Assembly: GCF_005503365.1 (NCBI RefSeq)
Contig: NZ_SCML01000056.1
Span: 1 to 40,412 of the forward strand
Length of the DNA: 40,412 bases
Source: Hydrogenophaga sp. 2FB
GTDB lineage: Bacteria; Pseudomonadota; Gammaproteobacteria; Burkholderiales; Burkholderiaceae_C
Direction: 5' to 3'
Position 1 is the first letter of the stretch. Each line of letters opens with the position of its first letter. The translations under genes were made by a program, and so were the position numbers. This document shows positions 1 through 7,025 of this stretch, piece by piece. The notes beneath the pieces were generated by a model. The model ran no database searches and had not been told where the DNA came from. It worked only from the letters and a program-made list of their open reading frames with translations.

Positions 1-7
1 AGAAAAC

Positions 8-1258
8 ATGAGCATGGCCACTTCTGCTGAACAGTCCCAGGACATCGACTTTCCGCTCGACGGCGTGCGCGTACTCGATCTCTCGCGCGTGTTCGCGGGG
101 CCGATGTGCGGTCAGGTGCTGGCCGATTTCGGCGCCGAGGTCATCAAAGTAGAACACCCGGGCCGCGGCGACGACACGCGCGACTGGGGCATGCGCATCG
201 GAAAGACCGAGACCACGTACTACAACAGCATGAACCGCAACAAGCGCTCCATCACGCTGGACCTCCAGAGCAAGGAAGGGTTGCAGATCGTCTACGACCT
301 GCTGCCGCAGTTTGATGTGGTGCTGCACAACTTCAAGACCGGTGGAGCCGAGAAGTTGGGCGTGGGTTACGAACAGCTCAAGACGTTGAGGCCCGGTCTG
401 GTCTATTGCGCGGTAGCTGGATACGACACCAGCGGTCCCGAGGCGACACGTCCTGGCTACGACCTGGTGATCCAGGGCGAGGCCGGCCTCATGGCGCTTA
501 ATGGCGAAGCGGATCAGGCACCCCTGAAATTCGGCGTGGCCGTGGTAGATCTAATGACCGGCATGTACGCGGCGCAGGCCGTGCTGGCGGCCCTGTTCCG
601 CCGAGAACGCACGGGCAAAGGGCGGCTCATTGAGATGGCTCTGTACGACTGCGGCCTCATGGTCACGGGCTACTACGGGCTGGACGCGATGCAGCTGGGC
701 CATGACCCGGCGCGCTACGGCAACGCCCACCCTTCGATCGTTCCCTATGGGCTGTTCGAGGCTGCAGATGGGCCGTTGATCATTGCCGTGGGCAACAACG
801 CGCAGTTCGAAAAGTTCTGCCGTCAAGTGATCGAGCGTCCAGATATTGTCGAAGACCTACGCTTCGCGACCAACGTCGAGCGCGCCCGCAACCGCCTCGA
901 ACTGGTGCCATTGCTCACGATGCGGATCCGCGAACTTGAGCGCGACGTGCTACTGGAGCGGATGACGGCAGCGGGAATTCCCTGCGGTAAAGTGGCCGGC
1001 TTGCACGAGGCCTTGACCAGCGAACGCACACGCCGTGGTGGCCTGGTACGCGACATGCCGCACCCGGTGGCCGGCACCATGCCGGTGTTTGCACCGCCGT
1101 ACCGCCTGGACGGACAACGGCTTCCGATTCGCCACGCACCGCCCACGCTGGGCGAAGGCACCCGCGAGGTGCTACAGCGGCTGCTCGCGATGGAAGACGA
1201 TCAGCTGCAGCAACTCCAACAGCGTGGCGTGCTCACCCTTCCACTCCCCAAGGGCTGA
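8..1258 (+). CDS. CaiB/BaiF family (class III) CoA transferase
   Basis: This 416-residue protein belongs to the class III CoA transferases, which move CoA between an acyl-CoA donor and a carboxylic acid through a mixed anhydride on an aspartate. The N-terminal block 'LDLSRVFAGPMCGQVLADFG' (about residues 23-42), the 'NRNKRSITLDL' block (76-86) and 'RPGYDLVIQG' (148-157) are typical. Asp152 in the last motif is the likely nucleophile. Length is normal for the family. The start chosen is the ATG at 8; the ATG at 14 is an alternative, since only seven bases of leader are visible. It ends before the AT-rich repeat region, so its operon partners probably lie to the left of the window. The substrate is not evident. 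It is not closely similar to the second family member at 13448-14575. Confidence 0.9.
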   Translation: MSMATSAEQSQDIDFPLDGVRVLDLSRVFAGPMCGQVLADFGAEVIKVEHPGRGDDTRDWGMRIGKTETTYYNSMNRNKRSITLDLQSKEGLQIVYDLLPQFDVVLHNFKTGGAEKLGVGYEQLKTLRPGLVYCAVAGYDTSGPEATRPGYDLVIQGEAGLMALNGEADQAPLKFGVAVVDLMTGMYAAQAVLAALFRRERTGKGRLIEMALYDCGLMVTGYYGLDAMQLGHDPARYGNAHPSIVPYGLFEAADGPLIIAVGNNAQFEKFCRQVIERPDIVEDLRFATNVERARNRLELVPLLTMRIRELERDVLLERMTAAGIPCGKVAGLHEALTSERTRRGGLVRDMPHPVAGTMPVFAPPYRLDGQRLPIRHAPPTLGEGTREVLQRLLAMEDDQLQQLQQRGVLTLPLPKG

Positions 1259-1665
1259 CCCGCCCTTTGCGGCGCAGCTTTCAGAGGCAAAGTAAGACGC
1301 TTGACCTGTTCCCCAACAGATCTCATTTCTAGGGTTCAAAAGGCGCCATTCGGGCCATCGCCGGCCGGCAATACCTAACAGCCGCTTCGGGACAGTCAGC
1401 GTGAGTACGCCCGCCAGCACGCACCGACAGCAGCCGCTGCATCGCGGACGATCACCAGGGTGTGAGCGAAGGTCGTCGACCAGTTTTCGACTTTATTTGT
1501 GAGTTTTCGACTTTATTTGGTCAGAACAGTTGTGATCGTATAAATAAAAACTGTCAGGCTTTTCCCCCTAACCTCGATATCTCCAAAAACTGTCAACTGA
1601 CTTAGTTTCGGCCTTCGAACGAGGTGGCTAGAAAAGAAGGACTGTCAGCGGCGTCAGTCAGGCGC
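1259..1665. other. Non-coding stretch with AT-rich direct repeats
   Basis: About 400 bases separate the CoA transferase from the stop of the topoisomerase gene. No credible gene was found. The part from about 1480 to 1600 is markedly more AT-rich than its surroundings and carries short direct repeats, listed separately. No clear terminator with a U-run was found after the CoA transferase. The stretch may mark the boundary of an accessory insertion. Confidence 0.5.
1482..1519. repeat. Tandem 18-bp direct repeat
   Basis: The 18-mer AGTTTTCGACTTTATTTG occurs at 1482-1499 and again at 1502-1519, two bases apart. A second pair, AAAAACTGTCA, lies at 1546-1556 and 1585-1595. The spacing and AT-richness resemble protein-binding arrays at transposon ends or promoters, but no transposase gene is nearby. 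Function is unknown. Confidence 0.7.
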
Positions 1666-2652
1666 CTAGGCCTTCTTGCGCGCCAGAAGGCGCAACAGCG
1701 CACTTTCGGTGGTGCCGGACGAAGGAGTGGCGTGTTCTGGCGTTGGCCCATGCAGCATCGTCTCCAGCACCGCCGGATGAATATAGAACCGACGGCACAC
1801 CGCCTGCGTGTTGCCGATCTCCCTGGCCACCTCGCGCACCACGTCCACAACCGTCCGACGGGAAGGCACCGCATCGGTCGACGCATCCAGTCCCGCCGTG
1901 AGTTCGAGTGCGAGCACGCTCGCGTGCCACGTGCGGAAGTCCTTGGCCGTAAAGTCATGGCCGCTCACACGGCGCAGGTAGTCGTTGACGTGATGGGAGC
2001 GCACCTGGTGCCGTCGTCCTTCGTCGTCGAGATACTGGAAGAGTTGCTGCCCAGGCAGGTCCTGGCAACGCTGCACGATGCGGGCCGTGGCCTTGTCGGT
2101 CAGCCTGGCCTTTTGCTCCACCCCGCTTTTTCCCTTGAAGCCGATCACCAGTTCGTTCGCGCGCAAGCGTACATGGCGGTCGCGCAGCGTGGTGAGACCG
2201 AACGAGCCATTCTGGGCGGCGTACTCGGCGTTGCCCACGCGCAGCGCGGTGCGGTCCAGCAGCCGGACAATCGCCGCGACCACCGTGTCCTGCGTCAGCT
2301 CGCGGCGCCGCAGATCGCGTGACACCGCGCGGCGGATGCGCGGCAGGCTGCGGCCGAACGCGCGCATGCGGTCGAACTTGTGCTGTTCCTGTTGGGCCTG
2401 CCAGTTGGGGTGATAGCGGTACTGCTTGCGGCCGCGCGCATCGCGGCCCGTGGCCTGCAAATGGCCCCGTGGACTGGGGCAGATCCAGACCTCGGTGTAC
2501 GCGGGCGGAATCGCCAGCCGCCGTATCCGCTCGACCTGCGCGGCATCGCGTATCGCCAGGCCCTTCGGCGTCACATAGGCGAAACCGCGCCCTCGCCGCA
2601 CCCGCCTCCATCCGGGTGCATCGTCCTGTACGTAATGCAGTCGCGCCGGCAT
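1666..2652 (-). CDS. DNA topoisomerase IB (poxvirus-like, bacterial)
   Basis: A 328-residue type IB topoisomerase, which relaxes supercoils by nicking one strand through a 3'-phosphotyrosine. The catalytic set is visible: Arg138 in 'LLDRTALRVGNAEYA', a lysine in 'GFKGKSGVEQ' (161-170), Arg240 and His243 in 'KDFRTWHAS', and the nucleophile Tyr290 in 'QAVCRRFYIHPAVLE'. The length is usual for the bacterial poxvirus-like group. The gene lies four bases downstream of a small membrane-protein gene on the same strand, so the two probably form an operon. Such enzymes are common in accessory, stress-related regions of Burkholderiales. Nothing suggests that it is broken. Confidence 0.92.
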   Translation of the reverse strand: MPARLHYVQDDAPGWRRVRRGRGFAYVTPKGLAIRDAAQVERIRRLAIPPAYTEVWICPSPRGHLQATGRDARGRKQYRYHPNWQAQQEQHKFDRMRAFGRSLPRIRRAVSRDLRRRELTQDTVVAAIVRLLDRTALRVGNAEYAAQNGSFGLTTLRDRHVRLRANELVIGFKGKSGVEQKARLTDKATARIVQRCQDLPGQQLFQYLDDEGRRHQVRSHHVNDYLRRVSGHDFTAKDFRTWHASVLALELTAGLDASTDAVPSRRTVVDVVREVAREIGNTQAVCRRFYIHPAVLETMLHGPTPEHATPSSGTTESALLRLLARKKA

Positions 2653-2656
2653 CGCG

Positions 2657-2887
2657 TCAGTTTCCGGTTTTCCTGGCGCCGCGCATGTTCAGGATCGCCA
2701 GGCCCACCTGCAAGGCAATGAGCGCGTGCGCATCCACATGCCAGCCCCAGACCATCCACAGAACATTGCTGGCCAGAAACAGCCAGAAGCCGGCGTTGCG
2801 CCGGCCGGTATGGCGTGAGGCGATCAACCAGGAGGCCAGCAGCGTGACCAGCATGGCGGGCCATTGCAGCGCATCGAGCACATCCAT
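2657..2887 (-). CDS. Small integral membrane protein
   Basis: This 76-residue hydrophobic protein has three likely membrane helices: about residues 8-24 (WPAMLVTLLASWLIA), 33-50 (GFWLFLASNVLWMVWGW) and 53-68 (AHALIALQVGLAILNM). The last few residues are basic. It is encoded just upstream of the topoisomerase on the same strand, with a four-base gap, which supports co-transcription. I do not recognise a named family. The gene start is divergent from the DUF421 gene across about 240 bases. Confidence 0.65.
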   Translation of the reverse strand: MDVLDALQWPAMLVTLLASWLIASRHTGRRNAGFWLFLASNVLWMVWGWHVDAHALIALQVGLAILNMRGARKTGN

Positions 2888-3129
2888 CGTGACCTCTCCG
2901 TCCAGGTGATCCTGGTCGCCATGTTGCCGACTGGTGGTGGATCCGACTGTTCGTCATGGCACACACGGGCGGCGATCGCCACACTGAAGGATGTGCCGCA
3001 GATGGACACGCCAGAAAAATTTGCCGCAAAAGACATGGCATGGAAGGACACTTGGCGCTCTCGGCATGGGAATGGCAGGCGCGCCGATTGCTCGAACAGC
3101 ACGTTCAACCATGCAAGGCGAGGTGTCGA

Positions 3130-3627
3130 ATGTTCGCGCTGTCCAGCCCCTGGTGGGAGACCCCCGCCAGGGCGGCCATCATCTATCTGGTGTTGCTGGT
3201 GCTGGTGCGCGTCTCCGGCAAGCGCACGGTCGGCCAGTTCACGCCGTTCGATTTGCTGGTCGTCATGCTGTTGAGCGAATCGGTGTCTGCCGGGCTCAGT
3301 GGCCAGGAAGATTCCGTCACCGGTGGCTTGCTCGCGGCGGTCACCTTGATCGCGCTCAACGTTGTGGTCGCCGTGATGAGCGCACGCAGCGGGCGGTTGC
3401 AGCGGCTGGTCGAAGGTGCGCCGGTGCTCATCGGGCGGGACGGCCGGATGTATGCGGCCATTATCAAAAGAAACCACGTGCCGATGATGGACGTGGAGCG
3501 GGCGCTGCGCGAGGCCGACTGCAAGCTGGAGGACATGAAATACGCCTTTCTGGAGGCCGATGGCGGGATCAGCGTGCTGAAGGTGTCTTCAGACCCGGTC
3601 ACGCACCGGAGCGGCGACCGTGGATGA
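3130..3627 (+). CDS. DUF421 / YetF-like membrane protein
   Basis: A 165-residue protein of the DUF421 (YetF) family. Three N-terminal membrane helices (about residues 12-30, 40-57 and 65-82) carry the family motif 'RVSGKRTVGQFTPFDLLV'. They are followed by a cytoplasmic beta domain with 'GAPVLIGRDGRM' and 'LREADCKLEDMKYAFLEADG'. The function is unknown; family members are linked to stress and spore physiology in Firmicutes. The start at 3130 places Met directly before the first helix. A longer open frame upstream reads as low-quality Arg/His-rich sequence and was not used. The stop overlaps the GTG start of the next gene, so the two are probably translationally coupled. Confidence 0.85.
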   Translation: MFALSSPWWETPARAAIIYLVLLVLVRVSGKRTVGQFTPFDLLVVMLLSESVSAGLSGQEDSVTGGLLAAVTLIALNVVVAVMSARSGRLQRLVEGAPVLIGRDGRMYAAIIKRNHVPMMDVERALREADCKLEDMKYAFLEADGGISVLKVSSDPVTHRSGDRG

Positions 3628-4189
3628 CATCGATCTGCCGCGAAGCCGGCGCGCGCTGCTGCTGATCGACTTCATCAATCCACTGGATTTTCCGGAGGCG
3701 CAAGACCTGGCCGCACCCGCGTTGGCCGCGGCCAAGGCAGCCGCCCGGCTGGCACGCGCGGCACGCGCGGCCGGCATTCCGGTGATTTACGCCAACGACA
3801 ACTTTGGCCGCTGGCGCTCCGACTTCCAGTCGATGGTGGTCCGGCTGAGCAAGGGCAACAGTGCCAGCGCGTCGATCGCGCGGCTGCTGCGTCCCCAACG
3901 CGGTGACCTGACGGTGCTCAAGCCCATGCATTCCGCGTTCTTCGGCACTCCGCTGGACATCATCCTGGACAAGATCGGTGCCCGCTCCCTGATCATGGCG
4001 GGCCTGGCCACGGACATCTGCATCCAGTTGAGCGCCGCGGACGCATTTCTCCGGCGCTTGTCGGTGCACGCGCCCGAAGACTGCACGGCCGCCGAGTCGC
4101 CAGAGAAAAAAGAAGCGGCGCTGGCCTACATGCGCGACATCCTCAAGAGCGACACCCGGCCCTGGGGACAGGCGCGCTGGTATCGCTAG
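3620..4189 (+). CDS. Isochorismatase-like cysteine hydrolase
   Basis: A 189-residue alpha/beta hydrolase of the isochorismatase/nicotinamidase superfamily. The Asp-Lys-Cys triad is visible: Asp17 in 'ALLLIDFIN', Lys101 in 'TVLKPMHSAF' and Cys134 in 'AGLATDICIQ', the last also giving the usual cis-peptide loop. The likely reaction is hydrolysis of an amide or related bond, but the substrate is not evident. The GTG at 3620 is used as start because it follows a purine-rich 'CCGGAG' and overlaps the stop of the DUF421 gene. The pairing suggests an operon. No sign of damage was seen. Confidence 0.88.
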   Translation: MDDIDLPRSRRALLLIDFINPLDFPEAQDLAAPALAAAKAAARLARAARAAGIPVIYANDNFGRWRSDFQSMVVRLSKGNSASASIARLLRPQRGDLTVLKPMHSAFFGTPLDIILDKIGARSLIMAGLATDICIQLSAADAFLRRLSVHAPEDCTAAESPEKKEAALAYMRDILKSDTRPWGQARWYR

Positions 4190-4212
4190 ATGCGCCGCAC
4201 GACCGCACCCGG

Positions 4213-4290
4213 CTACCCCGCCTCGATCACACCGCATAGCACGCGCCCGCCGGAATTGCCGCACGGGGTGGGCAAGGCGCATGCCGCATG
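4213..4290 (-). pseudogene. sodC: Relic of a Cu/Zn superoxide dismutase 3' end
   Basis: On the minus strand the last codons before a TAG at 4213-4215 read 'PCGNSGGRVLCGVIEAG'. This closely resembles the C-terminus of periplasmic Cu/Zn superoxide dismutases, where the disulphide Cys and the '-CGVI' ending are conserved. Upstream the frame gives no SOD metal-binding motifs such as the His-rich copper loop. Only the last 20-25 codons therefore seem to survive. The identification rests on a short motif and should be treated as tentative. Confidence 0.5.
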
Positions 4291-4479
4291 CCGTGTTGCG
4301 GTGTTCCGTGCCGCATCCAGACCACCTTCGCCTGTGCGGCATGGCGCGCAGGAGCGACGGCAGCAGTTGCTGCAAATATTTCTTTCTCTCCTCAACGGAC
4401 GAAATGGGAACTGCGCGCCCGCAGGGCATGCCACTTGCCCTGGTCACCAGCGCCCCATCACAACAGCAGAGACAAACCC

Positions 4480-4542
4480 ATGACCGACAGCAACCCTCAC
4501 ATGGAAGCCGGCGAAGTGCCGGCACCGGGGGCCACGCGATGA
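4480..4542 (+). CDS. Possible 20-residue leader peptide
   Basis: A very short frame from the ATG at 4480 encodes MTDSNPHMEAGEVPAPGATR and stops at 4542. The stop overlaps the ATG of the next frame (4539). The overlap suggests translational coupling rather than a functional peptide. The ribosome-binding site is weak. The bases between 4290 and 4480 show nothing else recognisable. Confidence 0.25.
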   Translation: MTDSNPHMEAGEVPAPGATR

Positions 4543-4904
4543 CGCGCCACGACAGCCGTGCCTGGCTGCAATGGGTGGGCGTGGGTGGTGCCGTGCACGT
4601 CGTGGGCCAGGGCGCCCGCCTCTACCTGCAGCCGCCAACCGAGCCCGGCATGCCCGAGCAGGACCACCAGCTCGGTCTCACCCCGGCCGCGCTGTACCGC
4701 GAAAGCCTCGATGCACTCGCCTCGCACGATGCGGGACGCACGTTCGCCACGCGCTCACTCGCGCAGCTCATCCGCGCCCGATCCGCGCGCGCCAGCGTCG
4801 GCATGCCCCGCCCCGACCAGACCACGCACGACACCGGCGTTACGGTGATGGGCCACAACCCGCGCACCAACCGCAAAGCCCCCGAGCCGCAGGTGCAGGC
4901 ATGA
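4539..4904 (+). CDS. Hypothetical protein, 121 residues
   Basis: This hydrophilic 121-residue protein was not recognised. The first third carries 'WLQWVGVGGAVHVVGQGARLYLQPP', a moderately hydrophobic stretch that may dip into a membrane. The rest is rich in Ala, Arg, Pro and Thr and looks partly disordered. The ATG at 4539 overlaps the preceding short frame, and the stop (TGA 4902-4904) overlaps the ATG at 4901 of the next gene. This chain of overlaps is the main support for it being a real gene. Codon use is like that of its neighbours. Confidence 0.45.
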   Translation: MTRHDSRAWLQWVGVGGAVHVVGQGARLYLQPPTEPGMPEQDHQLGLTPAALYRESLDALASHDAGRTFATRSLAQLIRARSARASVGMPRPDQTTHDTGVTVMGHNPRTNRKAPEPQVQA

Positions 4905-5155
4905 AGAAACAAGAGGCGCGATCCCGTTCGCTCGTGACGTGGGTGCTGGTCATCCTGTTGCTGGTGGCGTTCGCCGCGCTGCTGATCTTCCTGTCCCGGC
5001 CGGCGTTGGCTGATACACCGAACCCCTTGTTCGTGGCCGACGGCAGTGCGCGCGTGGCCGCACACAGTGGTTCCAGCGAAGGCCGCATTCGATGGAACCG
5101 GCACGCCGTCAGCGCGTGTTCAAAACCGTCTCAGGCACACAGCTTGCCAATGTGA
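4901..5155 (+). CDS. Small single-pass membrane or exported protein
   Basis: An 84-residue protein with a basic N-terminus (MKKQEARSR) and one strong hydrophobic helix at about residues 11-32 (LVTWVLVILLLVAFAALLIF). It is followed by 'SRPALADTP', which could be a signal peptidase site. The C-terminal half is hydrophilic and unrecognised. The start overlaps the preceding stop in an ATGA arrangement. It could be a membrane anchor or a small secreted protein. No family was identified. Confidence 0.5.
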   Translation: MKKQEARSRSLVTWVLVILLLVAFAALLIFLSRPALADTPNPLFVADGSARVAAHSGSSEGRIRWNRHAVSACSKPSQAHSLPM

Positions 5156-5209
5156 AGCGCCAGACCCACCGGGTCGAGGCAACGTTTTCAACCCACCCAG
5201 GAGAACCTC

Positions 5210-5515
5210 ATGGCATCGAATACCCCACGCGATCCGTCCCAACAAAACCAGCAGGGCCAACAGGGCCAGAACCAGCAAGACCAACAGGGCCAGAAGGGTC
5301 AGAAGGGTCAGAACCAGCAAGGCCAACAAGGCCAGAACCAGCGCCAAGGTCAACAAGGCGATCAGAGCGGCTCCCGTGATCAAAGCGAGCAAAGCAACCC
5401 CGGCGGCTCGGACCAGCAAGGCCGCAGCACCGTCAATCCCTCCATCCAGCAAGACGACGCCAACACGGGCGGACGCAACCAACCTGGTGGCAACACCGGC
5501 CGCCAGGTTCCTTGA
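5210..5515 (+). CDS. Gln/Gly/Asn-rich low-complexity hydrophilic protein
   Basis: A 101-residue protein made almost entirely of Gln, Gly, Asn, Ser, Asp and Lys, with many imperfect repeats of the type GQQGQNQ and GQKGQKG between residues 12 and 55. It has almost no hydrophobic residues, so it should be intrinsically disordered. A strong ribosome-binding site (CCAGGAGAACCTC) precedes the ATG, which supports real translation. Similar small disordered proteins are often stress- or desiccation-related hydrophilins; that role is inferred only. It is followed by a strong hairpin at 5534-5577. Confidence 0.75.
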   Translation: MASNTPRDPSQQNQQGQQGQNQQDQQGQKGQKGQNQQGQQGQNQRQGQQGDQSGSRDQSEQSNPGGSDQQGRSTVNPSIQQDDANTGGRNQPGGNTGRQVP

Positions 5516-5533
5516 AGACTGCCACTGCGGCCG

Positions 5534-5577
5534 TGGCGCCTGCCCATCGCTTCTTGACAGCGATGGGCTTGGCGCCA
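5534..5577. other. Strong stem-loop after the Gln-rich gene
   Basis: GCCCATCGC (5542-5550) pairs with GCGATGGGC (5560-5568) around a nine-base loop. The stem extends outward through GGCGCC at 5535-5540 and 5571-5576. There is no U-run on either strand, so it is not a classical intrinsic terminator. It may stabilise the mRNA end of the Gln-rich gene or be a remnant of a repeat element. Confidence 0.55.
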
Positions 5578-5633
5578 TGGCCAACGCCGCCCCACTCTTC
5601 GCTCTACAAACCCCACGCATTCAGGAGATTTCA

Positions 5634-5825
5634 ATGGCCACCAGCCGCACCGAAGCAGATGCCTGCACGTTTCTGGTGGTCGGTGCCGACGCGGGCGAGA
5701 TCGCCCAGGGTTTTGCGGTCGCCCTCAAAGCCGGCGCGACCAAGGCGGTGTTCGACAGCACCATCGGCATCCACCCGACCGCGGCGGAGGAGTTCGTGAC
5801 CATGCGCGAACCGGTCAACAAGTAA
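5634..5825 (+). pseudogene. gor: Glutathione reductase C-terminal relic with its own start
   Basis: The 63-residue frame contains 'VALKAGATKAVFDSTIGIHP' followed by TAAEEFVTMR. This is the dimerisation-domain end of glutathione-disulphide reductase, including the His-Pro and Glu of the active-site 'HPTxAEE' motif. The FAD- and NADPH-binding domains and the redox-active cysteines are absent, so it cannot be a reductase. It has an ATG and a good ribosome-binding site (AGGAGATTTCA), so a short peptide could still be made. The first 12 residues (MATSRTEADACT) are not part of the reductase, which suggests a fusion of a foreign start with a gor tail. It may be a relic or a domesticated fragment. 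Confidence 0.75.
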
Positions 5826-6025
5826 TCCGCAATGGGCCCGCGACTGGGCACATGCAGCATGAATTAGTCCAAGATGGACGCAAATAACGACCTGACTTGG
5901 TCACCCTCACACGTCGTAGCGGATCGATGCGAATGCCAGTTGCCATAAGCTGAACGATGGCAAAGCCGTGCATTGGCCTGGGTCGCCAAACACATGGCGC
6001 TCATGCCCAACGCCAAAAAAGAAGA
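5826..6025. other. Non-coding gap, nothing recognised
   Basis: About 200 bases between the gor relic and the terminator of the DUF4148 gene show no supported gene on either strand. No clear repeat or promoter was identified. Confidence 0.4.
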
Positions 6026-6049
6026 GGCTGCTGACTTTCGTCAGCAGCC
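6014..6049 (-). terminator. Intrinsic terminator of the DUF4148 gene
   Basis: On the minus strand a perfect 10-bp stem (GGCTGCTGAC with GTCAGCAGCC, 6026-6049, four-base loop) is followed by a pyrimidine tract ending in six Ts (complement of AAAAAA at 6015-6020). It lies about 50 bases past the stop of the minus-strand gene. A second perfect hairpin (GCGCGTCA/TGACGCGC, 6066-6085) stands between the stop and this terminator. Confidence 0.85.
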
Positions 6050-6101
6050 CCCAGGTGGACTGAGCGCGCGTCAGTTTTGACGCGCACCATCCGCTCGGCG
6101 G

Positions 6102-6677
6102 TCAGCCACCGTTGCTGCTGCGCGATTCCACGCGCTCGGCGCGCACGTCGTCACGCGCCGGGCTCTTGGCAAGCACCTGCTGCGAGTAGCTGGTGGCGTA
6201 CAGCTCGTTGTAGCGCTGGCCGGTCGCGCCGTCGGCGACCAGGTCACCGTTGCGAATGGCTTCGGCCAGCTCGGCCTTCACTTGTGCGCGGGTCTTGCCC
6301 ACGGCAGGAGCGGCGTCAGCCACAACAGCTTCGGCGGCGTACAGGGCAGGGGTCAGCTGGTTGTAACGCTGGCCCGTTGCGCCGTCGGCGATCAGATCGC
6401 CACTGCGGATGGCTTGGGCCAGTTCGGCCTTCACGTCGGCACGGCTCTTGGATGCGACCACGGCTTGAGGCTGAGCGTAGAGCTGGGGCGAGAGTTCGTT
6501 GTAGCGCTGGCCGGTCGCGCCGTCGGCGATCAGATCGCCACTGCGGATGGCTTGGGCCAGTTCGGCCTTCACTTCGGCGCGGGTCTTGCCCACGGAAGCG
6601 TCAGCGGCCATGGCGTGGCCGGCAACGAGGGAGGAGAGAGCGAGTGCGACAACTGACAGAGACAGGCGGGTATTCAT
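6102..6677 (-). CDS. Secreted DUF4148 protein with three repeats
   Basis: A 191-residue protein with a Sec signal peptide (MNTRLSLSVVALALSSLVAG, cleavage after HAMA) and three DUF4148 units. Each unit follows the pattern 'KTRAEVKAELAQAIRSGDLI' then ADGATGQRYNEL, at roughly residues 31-67, 78-110 and 127-160. DUF4148 proteins are small periplasmic or exported proteins found mostly in Burkholderiales; their function is unknown. Most have one unit, so three near-identical ones suggest internal duplication. The minus-strand ribosome-binding site AAGGAAA precedes the ATG. The gene stands alone, with its own terminator and an AT-rich upstream region. Confidence 0.88.
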   Translation of the reverse strand: MNTRLSLSVVALALSSLVAGHAMAADASVGKTRAEVKAELAQAIRSGDLIADGATGQRYNELSPQLYAQPQAVVASKSRADVKAELAQAIRSGDLIADGATGQRYNQLTPALYAAEAVVADAAPAVGKTRAQVKAELAEAIRNGDLVADGATGQRYNELYATSYSQQVLAKSPARDDVRAERVESRSSNGG

Positions 6678-7025
6678 GACAATTTCCTTTTGGAAGGTTG
6701 AAACATTCCGGTCGGTCCGTCGTGCGGTCTGGCCGGCTTCGATGCCTCTGCGGAAGGTTTGCGTGCATCGATGGGGTGAACTTTAAAGTTTCTGATTCAT
6801 AAGATAAATACGAAAAAAATCATCATAACGTTGCTGAAATAGAAATAATTAGGCGATTTTTATCCGGGAACACCCTAGGCAAGGAGGCGATCCGATCCGG
6901 TGGCCCAGCCGCGGGGGCGCTCCAGACAGGTCAAATCCGAATCTGGCCGAAAATCACCTCAAAATCCGCCTCGTTGACGGCATTTCCGCCCAGCCTCACT
7001 CTTTACATACGAACGGTCGCTCTTT
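6678..7025. promoter_or_regulatory. AT-rich divergent promoter region
   Basis: About 350 bases separate the divergent DUF4148 and tetR genes. A distinctly AT-rich block at about 6780-6860 probably holds the DUF4148 promoter. The tetR side carries an operator-like palindrome directly before the start codon. No gene was found here. Confidence 0.55.
7009..7021 (+). promoter_or_regulatory. Putative TetR operator before tetR
   Basis: ACGAACGGTCGCT sits five bases before the ATG of the tetR gene. It fits the motif ACGAACGNTCG shared with sites upstream of three catabolic operons in this window. The position suggests autoregulation. Confidence 0.5.

Noticed and set aside
5230..5370. CRISPR-like or satellite repeat from the periodic CAG/CAA/GGC pattern
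   Set aside because: The periodicity is that of codons for Gln, Gly and Asn in an expressed frame; there are no regular spacers.
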